NCBI GenBank assembly: GCA_922989275.2
Contig: OV277867.1
Span: 37,068,070 to 37,132,069 of the forward strand
Source of the DNA: Gari tellinella
Taxonomy: Eukaryota > Mollusca > Bivalvia > Cardiida > Psammobiidae
Direction: 5' to 3'
DNA: 64,000 nucleotides
In this document: positions 63,832-64,000 of the stretch, in pieces
Layout of the letters: every line of letters starts with the position of its first letter
Position numbering within the stretch: the first letter of the stretch is position 1
Program-made: the position numbers and the translations under genes
The notes under the pieces: model-generated
Databases searched by the model: none
What the model was told of the DNA's origin: nothing
What the model saw: the letters and a program-made list of their open reading frames with translations, nothing else

Positions 63832-64000
63832 GTTAGTCAGATCTTGCTTAGTACAATTGGCTCTTTTATTTAGGATAAGCATAATTCGTTTAGATCTTAT
63901 GAGAGGTCTAAGTGCTTCATTAACGGTTCCCAAACGTGTCCAAGATGTCGAGAAACTACAGTCATCACAGTTAAACACATGTCGTTTCAAATGAAGTAAA

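Overview
This is an AT-rich, intron-like or intergenic stretch of an animal genome. The best guess is a bivalve mollusc. I infer this from the density of short inverted-repeat transposons, tandem arrays with a 162-bp unit followed by a tetranucleotide tract (an architecture known from bivalve 'pearl' elements), and spliced coding sequence. The species cannot be fixed from the sequence alone. There is no bacterial-style gene organisation, and most short open reading frames are chance readings through repeats.

Host coding content is nearly absent. The only candidate host exon is 4892-5028 (+), a 137-nt segment open in one frame between a good acceptor and a good donor. Other coding material belongs to mobile elements: a decayed Tc1-like transposase (2295-3270, -), a lysine/serine-rich gene of unknown function in a palindromic element (23706-24464, -, with its 5' half repeated inverted at 23300-23629, +), and a decayed gene inside a Harbinger-like element (about 38900-40180, +).

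Repeats dominate. Eight families of small inverted-repeat elements (A to H here) recur. Families A, D, F and G have CAGT termini flanked by TA, like Tc1/mariner-pogo MITEs. Families B, C and E have CCC termini flanked by TTAA, like piggyBac MITEs. Family H starts CAGGGTC. Families A to E all carry the same central hairpin: arms near AAACAGTTTGGATCC, then GATCAGACGCCG, a short GC loop, and the complement. The same core also appears alone or as half-copies, dozens of times in all. Nested copies (A in D, B in F, a TTAA element in B) allow relative dating.

Four larger composite elements stand out: 21998-25765 (1.6-kb inverted arms, 5-bp duplication AAACT); 37152-41599 (inverted arms built of 162-bp repeats, TAA duplication, decayed gene and two tRNA-like units inside); 43055-46008 (CACGGCC termini, 5-bp duplication ATTCG); and 50369-56062 (foldback with arms of about 355-bp modules). 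The most unusual signals are the hairpin core shared across elements with different target-site signatures, with arms that co-vary, and the recurrence of the same 162-bp unit length in unrelated arrays.
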